Assembly: GCF_001421665.1 (NCBI RefSeq) | Contig: NZ_LMKV01000029.1 | Location: forward strand, 1,171-65,170 | Origin: Sphingobium sp. Leaf26 | Lineage (GTDB): Bacteria > Pseudomonadota > Alphaproteobacteria > Sphingomonadales > Sphingomonadaceae | DNA length: 64,000 nt | Direction of reading: 5' to 3' | Part shown: piece after piece, positions 17,807-25,844 of the stretch | Position numbering within the stretch: the first letter of the stretch is position 1 | Layout: each line of letters starts with the position of its first letter | Notes under the pieces: generated by a model | Told to the model about the DNA's origin: nothing | The model's database searches: none | What the model saw: the letters and a program-made list of their open reading frames with translations, nothing else | Position numbers and translations under genes: made by a program

Positions 17807-19201
17807 TTAATTATTGCCGCTATTGTTCCAGACCTCGATCTGCTGTTCGAGGTAGCTTTGTGTCGCCTTGAGCGCGGAGAGCCGCGTTTCCATGGCGGAA
17901 TAGACCTTGGTCAGATGTTCCTCGTAATTGGCCATCTTCTCGTCCAGGTCTTCAAGTTGCTTGGTGAATTCCTCGGACAGGGCGTCATAGCGCTTCTGCG
18001 CCGTCTTGAGCGGACCATCGTCCTTCTGGATATTGTCGCGAACCGTATCCATCAGCGCGGACAGACCTGGATTGGCGGTAGTCGATGCCTTGGGATTGAC
18101 CATGTTGGTGATGGCTTCCGGATCGGCTTCCATCACGGCCGCAAGCCGGGTGGTGTCCAGCTTCAACGTACCATCGCGATTGGTCGAGACGCCGATATCG
18201 GCCAGGGTCTTGTAGGTGCCGGTCGATGCAAGCTGGGTCGAGGTGATGCCCGATAGCTGGCGCTTCATGTCGCGCACCCCCGCCACGCCGTTCAGCACGC
18301 CGGAACTGGACGAGTCCGCGCCAGTGGCCGTCGCCGTGTTCAGCGCCGTCATCAGCGTGTTATAGGCCTCGACAAATTCCTTGAGCAGGTCCGACAGCCC
18401 TGCGGTCGGCTGGCTCATCGACAAGGTCACACTGGTGCCCGGCGACGCCTTGTTCAAATCGATCCGCAGATAGGGGATCGCGTCATCGACGGTGTTGCTG
18501 GCATATTCATAGGCGACGCCGTCGAGCGTGACCTTGGCATTTTGCGCGGTGGATGAACTGGTAAAGCTCATGCCGCCCAAGATGCTGCTGCCATCGTCGG
18601 CGCTGGCGCTGATCGTGAAGTCGTTGGCCGCGCCTGTTTCGCCCTTGAACACGAGGCGGGTACCCTGCGTGTCGGTGACGACGCGAGCGGTGACGCCGGT
18701 GTCGGCGGCGTTGATGGCCGATGCCAGACCAGCAAATGTGTTGTTGGTCGAATCCAGCGTGATCGTGGTGGCTTCGCCCGCCGCATTGGTGATGGTGAAG
18801 CTGCCGGTGCCGATCGCGGTAGTACCGGTCGCACCGCTGGTGGCGGCGGAGGAGTAGACACGCGCAGTTGCAAGCTGCTCGACGGTCAACTGGGCGGGCA
18901 GGCCGCTGGGGCTGCCGCCGCTGAGCAATGTGACCGATGCGATGCTGGCGTCGTTCGACGACGCCGCGCCGGTATAGGCCGCGCCGGACAATACTTCGGT
19001 CAGCGCGTCGGCAAAGGTATCGAGCGAGCTGATGGCGGAGGCCAGGGCAGAGATACGCGAGCTGTTGAGCGACTGGCGATCGGTGATCGCCGTCTGCTTG
19101 GGCTCGCGGGTCGCGCTGACGAGGCTGGACACCAACGCCGAAGTGTCGATGCCCGACCCGGCATTGAGTGCTGTCAAAATGCTGCTGCCTACCGCGGTCA
19201 T
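17807..19201 (-). CDS. fliD: flagellar filament cap protein FliD
   Basis: A 464-residue FliD. The N-terminal region has GSGIDTSALVSSLVSATREPKQ and the C-terminal region has DLLKEFVEAYNTLM, GTLKLDTTRLAAVMEADPEAI and a long terminal coiled coil (roughly residues 400-460). The middle is a Ser/Thr/Ala-rich variable domain with low-complexity runs. It caps the filament and folds incoming flagellin. The ATG follows GAAAGGAAGATGGC, and a sigma28-type promoter lies just upstream. Confidence 0.92.
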   Translation of the reverse strand: MTAVGSSILTALNAGSGIDTSALVSSLVSATREPKQTAITDRQSLNSSRISALASAISSLDTFADALTEVLSGAAYTGAASSNDASIASVTLLSGGSPSGLPAQLTVEQLATARVYSSAATSGATGTTAIGTGSFTITNAAGEATTITLDSTNNTFAGLASAINAADTGVTARVVTDTQGTRLVFKGETGAANDFTISASADDGSSILGGMSFTSSSTAQNAKVTLDGVAYEYASNTVDDAIPYLRIDLNKASPGTSVTLSMSQPTAGLSDLLKEFVEAYNTLMTALNTATATGADSSSSGVLNGVAGVRDMKRQLSGITSTQLASTGTYKTLADIGVSTNRDGTLKLDTTRLAAVMEADPEAITNMVNPKASTTANPGLSALMDTVRDNIQKDDGPLKTAQKRYDALSEEFTKQLEDLDEKMANYEEHLTKVYSAMETRLSALKATQSYLEQQIEVWNNSGNN

Positions 19202-19222
19202 GCCATCTTCCTTTCAGGGGAT

Positions 19223-19249
19223 AGAACGGCGGTAGCGGCAACATCTTTA
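19223..19249 (-). promoter_or_regulatory. sigma28 (FliA) promoter of fliD-fliS
   Basis: Reading leftward: TAAA (19249-19246), exactly 15 bases, then GCCGTTCT (19230-19223). The same arrangement occurs before fliC with GCCGTTAT. It lies 22 bp upstream of the fliD ATG. Confidence 0.7.
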
Positions 19250-19311
19250 GGAATGATTTTCGCGACGAGGTTCGGGTCGGTTGAGCCGCAGTCATCGACT
19301 ACGAGACAGGA

Positions 19312-19346
19312 AAAGGCATGAGCCGCACGGAACGGATCATGCCTTT
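19312..19346 (-). terminator. hairpin terminator between the 19370 gene and fliD
   Basis: AAAGGCATGA (19312-19321) pairs perfectly with TCATGCCTTT (19337-19346) around a 15-base loop, and the leftward strand continues TTTTCC. It separates the upstream gene from fliD, which has its own promoter. Confidence 0.6.
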
Positions 19347-19369
19347 CAAGCCAGTAGCGGGGGCAAATG

Positions 19370-19837
19370 TCAGTTGGTGGAGATCGCCACCTGTTCGACG
19401 GTGCCGCGTGAAATCTGGGCATGCGCCGCATGGGAATAAGACGCCCGTTCGACAATGCGCTTGGCCAGCACTGCGGCATGTTCGACCGCCTCCTTGCTGG
19501 CGGGCGGCAACGGGACCAGCACCATCGGGCGCGGGATCATCGCCTGGATCGCACCGGCGGCATCGTCAACGCTGCCGACGCCGGACTGGAGATCGGCCAG
19601 TATGTCAGCAACGCGGGCATGAACCTCGACATATTCGGCGACACTGGCCAGATCGTCATCGACCACGACGGTGTCGACCTGCGGCGCGCTGGACTGCTGC
19701 GCACTCGCGCGCTCCCGCACCGGTGCCTGGGCAGAACGACTGGCCGCCCCAGACTGCATGGCCTGGACGGGAGACGGCGCACGCGACACCACCCGGTCCA
19801 CCGGCGGCAGCTCGCTCCTAGATACATAGTCGTTCAT
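19370..19837 (-). CDS. unrecognised late flagellar-locus protein (155 aa)
   Basis: A 155-residue protein that I do not recognise. The first 50 residues are Ala/Ser/Gln-rich and probably disordered. The middle, VDTVVVDDDLASVAEYVEVHARVADILADLQSG, looks helical and acidic. The end carries PRPMVLVPLPP and AVEHAAVLAKRIVERASYSHAAHAQ. No signal peptide or membrane helix is seen. CAGGTGG precedes the ATG, and a sigma28-like site lies about 35 bp upstream. It sits directly before fliD-fliS, where other bacteria keep flaG, but the usual FlaG C-terminal motif is absent. Confidence 0.75.
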   Translation of the reverse strand: MNDYVSRSELPPVDRVVSRAPSPVQAMQSGAASRSAQAPVRERASAQQSSAPQVDTVVVDDDLASVAEYVEVHARVADILADLQSGVGSVDDAAGAIQAMIPRPMVLVPLPPASKEAVEHAAVLAKRIVERASYSHAAHAQISRGTVEQVAISTN

Positions 19838-19870
19838 GACGCACCACCTGAATGCATCCCCACAAGAGCC

Positions 19871-19897
19871 ATTACGACCGGCTGCGGTTAAACTTTA
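19871..19897 (-). promoter_or_regulatory. candidate sigma28 promoter of the 19370 gene
   Basis: Leftward: TAAAGTTT at 19897-19890, then 11 bases, then GTCGTAAT at 19878-19871. The -35 octamer is an excellent match to sigma28 consensus. The -10 is weaker but shares the YCGT core and N15 spacing with the other sites in this window. It overlaps the stop codon of the upstream glycosyltransferase gene. Confidence 0.55.
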
Positions 19898-21044
19898 ATG
19901 GAAAAACGAAATTCTTTCCTGACAAGATTAAATGGAGGGCGATGGTGATCGGGACGAGGCCCGGTCCGGGCAACCCAATCATGCCGGCAACCAACTGGAA
20001 CAGCGGCAAAAAATAGACCAGAACGGGCATCACACACCCCTGTCCGACTGCCAGGAAAAGCACTGCCATCGCCGCGAAGGACAGGGTGTCGTAGGACAGC
20101 ATATAGGGTGTGGCCGACATGGCGCAGGCCAGGAAAAGCAGATTCGCCGGCAGGTCGGTTGCGAGCGGACGGTGGCGGAAATGCAGCCAGACGAGCGTGG
20201 CAGCAATGAGGGCGAGCATCATCTGTAGCCCGCTCGCCAACGCCACGGGAACGCCAACGACGCGCAGGTTCATGAACAAGGTCGCCATGAACGGGCCGGC
20301 GAGATGATCCGGATCGCTGAGCACCAGCGACTGGTTGGCGATGCCGGTCTGAATGTAGATGCGCCAGATATCGCCGCCCCAGAGCAGGGCGACGAGCGCA
20401 ACCAATGTCAGGCTGGACAGGGCAGCGGCGACGAAAGCACGCCAGTTGCGGGTTGCGATGAACAGAACCGGCAGCAGCAAAGCCAGTTGCGGCTTGACCA
20501 GCAAAAGGCCGACCAACGCGCCGGCCAGCCAGGGCCGCTCCTCACGCCAGCGCAGGACCGCCAGAATGATCGCAGCGGCGAACAGCGCGAACTGGCCGGA
20601 CATGATGCCGAGCAGCGCGGCGGGCGAGGCCAGCAAAAGGGCAAGCGGCCGATAATCGCGCATCCATAGCCGGAGCGATGCAGCGAAGCAGGCAGCGCCG
20701 ATCAGGGTCCAGAGCGCCAGCGCCGGCAGATAGGGCAGCAGACCAAAGGGCGCAGCAACCAGCAGTGCGACCGGCGGATAGGACCAGAGCTGGCCCGGAT
20801 AGCCCTCCCCCACGATCGGTCCCAACGCGGCGAGATAGGTCGCCATGTCATAATAGCGTTCGGGACCGGCTTCCCACGCCGCACGGCCATACATCCAGAT
20901 ATTCAGAAAGTCGCGCCCCACCGCCAGCGACGTGCCGTCGCGCGGTATGCCCCGGCCGGGCGTCAGGGTGAACAGATAGGCGGGTACGAAGACCAGCAGC
21001 AGCAGGCCCGCACCGACCCACAATATGCGCAACCGATCGGCCAT
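19872..21044 (-). CDS. GT87-like (DUF2029) membrane glycosyltransferase
   Basis: A 390-residue integral membrane protein with roughly ten hydrophobic segments. Near the N-terminus it has VGRDFLNIWMYGRAAWEAG with an Asp in the first outer loop, then YYDMATY and LWSYPPVALLVAAPFGLLP. Later come LLLVKPQLALLLPV and LSYDTLSFA. This layout is that of GT87/DUF2029 polyprenyl-phosphate-sugar dependent transferases. It starts five bp after the flhB stop, so it shares the flagellar transcript. Its acceptor is unknown. It could modify flagellin or an envelope glycan, or simply be a passenger. Confidence 0.75.
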   Translation of the reverse strand: MADRLRILWVGAGLLLLVFVPAYLFTLTPGRGIPRDGTSLAVGRDFLNIWMYGRAAWEAGPERYYDMATYLAALGPIVGEGYPGQLWSYPPVALLVAAPFGLLPYLPALALWTLIGAACFAASLRLWMRDYRPLALLLASPAALLGIMSGQFALFAAAIILAVLRWREERPWLAGALVGLLLVKPQLALLLPVLFIATRNWRAFVAAALSSLTLVALVALLWGGDIWRIYIQTGIANQSLVLSDPDHLAGPFMATLFMNLRVVGVPVALASGLQMMLALIAATLVWLHFRHRPLATDLPANLLFLACAMSATPYMLSYDTLSFAAMAVLFLAVGQGCVMPVLVYFLPLFQLVAGMIGLPGPGLVPITIALHLILSGKNFVFPLKFNRSRS

Positions 21045-21049
21045 CCCCG

Positions 21050-22186
21050 CTATTGCTTCTGCCCGTTCGTGTCGAAGCGCATATCTTCCGGGACGGTGAT
21101 GAAGGGACGGTCCATTTCCGTCGCCATCTTGTTTTCGACCCGGAAAACGAAAGCCAGCACGGTCGCGACCGCCATGAAAAGTCCCTCATTGACGATCTGC
21201 CCGGCGCGCGACGTGAAGTAGATGGCGCGGGCGAGGTCGGGATATTGAAGAACGGCAACGCCATTCTGATCCGCCAATTCGCGGATCGAAGCCGCGATCG
21301 CGTCGCAGCCGCGGGCGACCACGACCGGGGCGGCATCCACGCCAGGCTTGTAGCGCAGGGCGACGGCAAAGTGGGTCGGGTTGGTGATGATGACGCTGGC
21401 TTCGGCCACGGCCTGTCGGGTGGAGCCATTCAGCACCTCGAACTGGCGGCGACGGATCTGCCCCTTCAGCTCCGGCGAGCCTTCGCTTTCCTTATGTTCG
21501 TCCTTCACTTCCTGCTTGCTCATGCCCAGCCGCTTGGCCCGCTGCATGATCTGCGCCGGCACGTCGATGCCCGCGATCAGGAACAGGCCGCCCGCCATGA
21601 CGAGACAGGTGAGGATGAAGATATTGCCGAGGTCGGCCATGGCCGGCGCCACACCCATCTTGCCGAGCGCGGTGATCTCCGTCAGCCGATCCCAGATCAG
21701 CCAGACGCCGATGCTGCCAAGCAAGCCGACCTTGGCGATCGACTTGACCAGTTCGATCAGGCCCTGCGTACCGAAAATCTTCTTGATCCCGGCGGCGGGA
21801 TTCATCTTCGACGCCTTGGGCGCGAAGGCGCCGGGCCGAAAGCCGAGCGATCCAAGCAGGGCCGGCGCGGCGATCGCGGCGATGAAGGTAGCGAGCATCA
21901 CGCCCGCAGCCGGCAGGGCGATCGCACCGAGCAAGGCTGCACCCCGCGCGGCAGGAGAGAAATCGACGATATCCTCGCGCCGGAAACGCAGCGCGTCGGC
22001 CAGCATGTCCGACAATGCGTCAATCAGCGATGGACCAGTGATCGCCAGCCAGGCGATGCCGGCCATGACCACCAGCGCCGTGCCCAGTTCGCGCGACTGG
22101 AGGATGTCGCCCTTCTTGGCGGCGTCGCTCAGTTTTTTCGGGGTTGGTTTCTCGGTCTTTTCACCGCCACCCGGACTGTCTGCCAT
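21050..22186 (-). CDS. flhB: flagellar export switch protein FlhB
   Basis: A 378-residue FlhB. It begins with a basic cytosolic segment (EKTEKPTPKKLSDAAKKGD), has four membrane helices and a C-terminal cytosolic domain with the autocleavage motif NPTH at residues 269-272 in ITNPTHFAVALRY. FlhB switches export from hook to filament substrates together with FliK. It starts four bp after fliR. Confidence 0.95.
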   Translation of the reverse strand: MADSPGGGEKTEKPTPKKLSDAAKKGDILQSRELGTALVVMAGIAWLAITGPSLIDALSDMLADALRFRREDIVDFSPAARGAALLGAIALPAAGVMLATFIAAIAAPALLGSLGFRPGAFAPKASKMNPAAGIKKIFGTQGLIELVKSIAKVGLLGSIGVWLIWDRLTEITALGKMGVAPAMADLGNIFILTCLVMAGGLFLIAGIDVPAQIMQRAKRLGMSKQEVKDEHKESEGSPELKGQIRRRQFEVLNGSTRQAVAEASVIITNPTHFAVALRYKPGVDAAPVVVARGCDAIAASIRELADQNGVAVLQYPDLARAIYFTSRAGQIVNEGLFMAVATVLAFVFRVENKMATEMDRPFITVPEDMRFDTNGQKQ

Positions 22187-22190
22187 GGGC

Positions 22191-22973
22191 CTACCGTCCT
22201 TCCGCGATCGACTGGGCCTGTTCCAGACCAGCCTTGAGCGAAGCGGTGATGCCTTCCGCCATGATCGGCGCGGCGATGGCCAGCAGGACGATGCCCGCCA
22301 TCATCGCCACCGGCATGCCGACCGCGAACAGGTTGAGCGAAGGTGCGGCCCGCGCCAGCATGCCCATGATGATCTGCACCAGCACCAGCGCAAAGCCGAC
22401 CGGCAGCGCCACGGTCACGCCCGCACCGAGCAGCGATCCGCCAAAAGTGATCAACCGCCAGACCGTGTCATTGGGCAGAAACGCACCGCCCGGCGGGATC
22501 GCCTGATAGCTTTGGACGACGAAGCTGGCGAGCAGCAGATGGCCGTCCATGCCGAGCAGCAGGAAGGTGGCAAGGACCGACAGGAAGGTGCCGAGCACCT
22601 GAGTCGACTGGCCCGACGACGGATCGATCATCGCCGCGAAGTTGAGGCCCATCGCGTTGCCGATCGTTTCCCCCGCGACGAAGGCGGCGGCATAGCCGAT
22701 CTGGACCGCGAAACCGAGGGCGAGGCCAGCCAACACTTCGCCCGCGACCATCATCACCCCTTCGAAACTGGCGACGCCATCGTGCGGCAGGGTGATGGTG
22801 ACACTGTTGAGCGCGGCGAGGCCCAGCGCCAGGCTGAGGATCAGGCGCAGTTGCAGCGGCACGGCCGGTGCGCCGAAGACCGGCGCGGCGATGAAGGCGG
22901 CACCCGGCCGGATCATGGCGATCAGCCAGATCCACAACTGCGTTTCGACGCCGGTGAAGCCCGGCGCGATCAT
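22191..22973 (-). CDS. fliR: flagellar export protein FliR
   Basis: A 260-residue membrane protein with six hydrophobic segments, near the usual FliR length. Typical segments are RPGAAFIAAPVFGAPAVP, EVLAGLALGFAVQIGYAA and GETIGNAMGLNFAAMIDPSSGQST. It forms the export gate with FliP and FliQ. Gene order fliP-fliQ-fliR-flhB is conserved and all are leftward. Confidence 0.93.
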   Translation of the reverse strand: MIAPGFTGVETQLWIWLIAMIRPGAAFIAAPVFGAPAVPLQLRLILSLALGLAALNSVTITLPHDGVASFEGVMMVAGEVLAGLALGFAVQIGYAAAFVAGETIGNAMGLNFAAMIDPSSGQSTQVLGTFLSVLATFLLLGMDGHLLLASFVVQSYQAIPPGGAFLPNDTVWRLITFGGSLLGAGVTVALPVGFALVLVQIIMGMLARAAPSLNLFAVGMPVAMMAGIVLLAIAAPIMAEGITASLKAGLEQAQSIAEGR

Positions 22974-23001
22974 CGCGCGGTCGCCTTGGCGAACGGCCCC
23001 G

Positions 23002-23274
23002 TCATTGCAGCAGGTCCGGGATACGCTCGAAGATTTCGCGGGTGAAGTCGGCGATCAGCACCATGATCGACCCGCCGAACAGCGCCAGCATGCCGCCCAC
23101 GACGATGATCTTGGGAATGAAACTCAACGTCTGCTCGTTGATCGACGTCGCGGCCTGAACCATGCCGATGATGACGCCGGCAATCAGCGCCGGGATCAGC
23201 ACGGGCGCGGCGGCAAGCGCTGTGATCCACAGCGCCTGCTGGGCCAATCCCATGAAGAAATCGGCGTTTTCCAT
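23002..23274 (-). CDS. fliQ: flagellar export protein FliQ
   Basis: A 90-residue protein with two membrane helices and the conserved loop VQAATSINEQTLSFIPKI, which is diagnostic of FliQ. It is part of the FliPQR export gate. It lies 29 bp after fliP and 28 bp before fliR. Confidence 0.94.
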   Translation of the reverse strand: MENADFFMGLAQQALWITALAAAPVLIPALIAGVIIGMVQAATSINEQTLSFIPKIIVVGGMLALFGGSIMVLIADFTREIFERIPDLLQ

Positions 23275-23303
23275 GTCCTAGATGCTCGATCGCAGGAGAC
23301 AGG

Positions 23304-24077
23304 TCATGTCGCGAACGACGCTGCAAGAGACCCCATGGTCAGCGCCCAGCCATCGACAAGCACGAACAGCAGCAGCTTGAACGGCATGGAGATGATGGTC
23401 GGCGAAAGCATCATCATGCCGAGCGCCATCAGCGTGGACGCGACGACAAGGTCGATGATGAGGAAGGGCAGGAAGATCATGAAGCCGATCTGGAACGCGG
23501 TCTTCAACTCGCTGGTGACGAAGGCGGGCAACAGAATCGTGAACGGGATGTCGTCGGGCGTGTTGAAGGCCGGGGCCTTGGCGAGATTCTGGAACAGCTT
23601 GAGGTCGCTTTCACGGGTCTGCTTGGCCATGAAGCCGTGCAGCACCTTGCCCGACCGGCCGACAGCCTCCTCAATGCTGATCTGCCCCTTGCCATAAGGG
23701 TCGAACGCCTGCGCGTTGATCGCGTCGATCGCCGGGCGCATCACGAACAGCGACAGGAACAGGGTCAGCCCCACCAGCACCTGATTGGGCGGCGTCTGTT
23801 GCAGGCCCAGCGCCTGACGGAGCAGCGACAGGACGATGATGATGCGGGTGAAGCTGGTCATCATGAGCACGAGCGACGGCAAGACCGTCAGCAGGCTCAT
23901 CAGGACCAGGATCTGGAGACTGAGCGAGAGCGAGCGGCCGTCGCCGGAAATCTGGCCCATGGCGCGGCTCAGCGCGCCGCCATTGTCTGCCGGCGGGGCG
24001 GCGGGAGCGACTTGCGCTAAGGCGGGTGCGGCGAAGAACAGCGCGGCCAAAAGCACAATCGCGACGGCCGCGAACAT
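23304..24077 (-). CDS. fliP: flagellar export protein FliP
   Basis: With a start at 24077 the protein is 257 residues and begins with a cleavable-type signal, [21 protein letters not shown], as FliP proteins do. It then has [71 protein letters not shown] and a C-terminal pair of helices. The frame is open to an ATG at 24131, but those 18 codons translate a REP-like palindrome and overlap the fliO end, so the later ATG is preferred. Confidence 0.9.
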   Translation of the reverse strand: MFAAVAIVLLAALFFAAPALAQVAPAAPPADNGGALSRAMGQISGDGRSLSLSLQILVLMSLLTVLPSLVLMMTSFTRIIIVLSLLRQALGLQQTPPNQVLVGLTLFLSLFVMRPAIDAINAQAFDPYGKGQISIEEAVGRSGKVLHGFMAKQTRESDLKLFQNLAKAPAFNTPDDIPFTILLPAFVTSELKTAFQIGFMIFLPFLIIDLVVASTLMALGMMMLSPTIISMPFKLLLFVLVDGWALTMGSLAASFAT

Positions 24078-24112
24078 GGGGAAATGACTTCCCGCCTTCG
24101 CAGGAATGACCG
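24078..24112 (-). repeat. REP-like half-palindrome between fliO and fliP
   Basis: The sequence between the fliO stop and the fliP start reads leftward as CCGGTCATTCCTGCGAAGGC, then GGGAAGTCATTTCCCC. The GTCATTCCTGCGAAGGCGGGAA piece is the common half of alphaproteobacterial intergenic palindromes. A short GGGAA...TTCCC stem remains next to the fliP ATG and could mask it. Confidence 0.6.
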
Positions 24113-24114
24113 GA

Positions 24115-24378
24115 TCAGCGCAGGCGGACATGATCGCCTTCCGCGATCTTCTCGATCCGGCTGCGGGTGACGGACAGCAGGATTTTCTTGCCCTCGAACT
24201 CGACCACCGCGAGCTTGCCGAAGGCGCCCATCGGCAGCGCTTCGAGCAACTTGAGCGAGCGGTCGCCCTGCCCCGCGATCATGCCCGGCTGATATTTGCG
24301 CCACAGCCACAGCGCGCCAAAGGCCATGCCGCCCACGAGCGGCAGCAGGATCAGCAGTTTGACGAAATACCAGAACAT
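24115..24378 (-). CDS. fliO: flagellar biosynthesis protein FliO
   Basis: An 87-residue protein with one N-terminal membrane helix ([23 protein letters not shown]) and a small cytosolic domain with [32 protein letters not shown]. That domain is the FliO core (xLxVVEVxGKxLLLGVT-like). It assists FliP assembly. It follows fliN after a 101-bp gap and overlaps only the rejected early start of fliP. Confidence 0.85.
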   Translation of the reverse strand: MFWYFVKLLILLPLVGGMAFGALWLWRKYQPGMIAGQGDRSLKLLEALPMGAFGKLAVVEFEGKKILLSVTRSRIEKIAEGDHVRLR

Positions 24379-24479
24379 GAAATGGCCTGCCCGCAGTCAT
24401 GGTTAACCACGCCTGCGATCCGCAGTTTCGCGGCGGAAGGCAAGCTTAAATTCAACGGCGTACAATCAGTCGATCGCCG

Positions 24480-24815
24480 TCAACCGCGCCGTTCGATGCC
24501 GGCAAGACGATTTTCGGTCGCGGCGATATCCACGATACGGATGCCATAGCGGCCGTTGACCGTCACGACTTCGCCCTTCGCGATCAATGCACCATTGACC
24601 ATGATGTCGAGCAGATCATCGGCCTGGCGGTCCAGTTCGACGATGCTGCCCTCCGCCAGATCCATGACCTCGGCCAGGCGCAGCGAGGTCGAACCGACCT
24701 CTACCGACATGCGGACCGGGATGTCGGCCAGCAGCTTGAACTGGCGATTATTGGTCATGCGGCTCAGCGGATCTTCGCCACGCTCCATGCGGGGGGCTTC
24801 GCTCATGTCGCTCAT
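24480..24815 (-). CDS. fliN: flagellar motor switch protein FliN
   Basis: A 111-residue SpoA-domain protein with LLADIPVRMSVEVGSTSLRLAEVMDLAEGSIVELDR, VNGALIAKGEVVTVNGRYGIRIVDI. The length and motifs are those of FliN, which forms the lower C-ring. A 20-residue polar N-terminus precedes the domain. Its ATG overlaps the fliM stop by four bases. Confidence 0.94.
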   Translation of the reverse strand: MSDMSEAPRMERGEDPLSRMTNNRQFKLLADIPVRMSVEVGSTSLRLAEVMDLAEGSIVELDRQADDLLDIMVNGALIAKGEVVTVNGRYGIRIVDIAATENRLAGIERRG

Positions 24816-25696
24816 TGATCGGGTTCCTGTGCAAGCTTTTCAATCTGGAAGGCGGCGCGGCCTTCCTGTTCGCCGATCGTGCCATGCGCGACGATGCGGT
24901 TTCCGACGATCAGCGGCAGCGATCGGCCGATGGTCACGGGGATGACGTCGCCAACCTTGAGCTGCATCAGCTCGGCCAGCGAGAGATTGGGGCGCGCCAG
25001 CACGGTGCGGGCGGGCAAGCGGATGTCGCGCATCCGCCGGGCGATCCGCGTCTGCCAGACGGGATCGCGATGCTCCTCGTCAGCGGGCAGGTTGCTGCCC
25101 ATCAACGCCTCGACGCCGCGCAGGGCGGACAGCGGGAAGAGAAGGTCGATCGGCCATTCCTGCTCGCGGGTGATGGAGATCAAGAAGCGTTGCAGCACCA
25201 TCTGGTCGCCGGGCTGCGCAGCGGCGGCATAGCCGACCGCGCTTTCACGCAGGATCAGCCCCTGTTCCAGCGGCAGGATGTCGGCCCAGGTTTCGACCAG
25301 GCGCGTGACGATCGCGTCGGATAGGCGGGCGATCAGCCGGTCTTCGGTCGGGGTGAACTCACCGCGCGCGGGCAGCGGGCGATTGCCGATGCCGCCATAG
25401 AAGCAATCCACCATGGTGGAGATCATCGCCGCGTCCATGCGCAGCAGCATTTGCCCCTTCAAAGGCAGCAGGCGATAGATGGACAGGCTGCAAAAGGCCG
25501 GAATTTCAGCCGACCAGGCACCGAAGTCGAGTACGCGCGTATCCTGCGCCTCGACCATCGGGCGCACGCCGGCGATCGGCTCGATCAGGGCGCGCATGCG
25601 CCGGCCGAGCTTCTCGCTCAGCCGGTCCAGCCCCGACAGCATGATCGGCGCCTGAGAATCCCCGCGCCCGAAGGCGTAGGTTTGTACGTCGTCCAT
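24812..25696 (-). CDS. fliM: flagellar motor switch protein FliM
   Basis: A 294-residue FliM with a middle domain (VEAQDTRVLDFGAWSAEIP, MDAAMISTMVDCFYGG, TPTEDRLIARLSDAIVTRL) and a C-terminal SpoA domain (LSLAELMQLKVGDVIPVTI, VAHGTIGEQEGRAAFQIEKL). The usual first residues that bind phospho-CheY (EIDALL-type helix) are missing. The protein starts MDDVQTYAFGRGD, or six residues earlier from 25714. AGGGGAC supports the ATG at 25696. Confidence 0.92.
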   Translation of the reverse strand: MDDVQTYAFGRGDSQAPIMLSGLDRLSEKLGRRMRALIEPIAGVRPMVEAQDTRVLDFGAWSAEIPAFCSLSIYRLLPLKGQMLLRMDAAMISTMVDCFYGGIGNRPLPARGEFTPTEDRLIARLSDAIVTRLVETWADILPLEQGLILRESAVGYAAAAQPGDQMVLQRFLISITREQEWPIDLLFPLSALRGVEALMGSNLPADEEHRDPVWQTRIARRMRDIRLPARTVLARPNLSLAELMQLKVGDVIPVTIGRSLPLIVGNRIVAHGTIGEQEGRAAFQIEKLAQEPDQ

Positions 25697-25844
25697 CTTG
25701 GTCCCCTGCCCCATAGCGGATCAGGGGCCATCCCGATCCTTTGGTGCGAGGCCCATTAATAACGAAAATGGTAAAATTGGAGTTAACAGGACCGTGCCGT
25801 GCCCCTGCGTCGATCGCGAACGCAGGGCGTTTCCACGGCTATCT

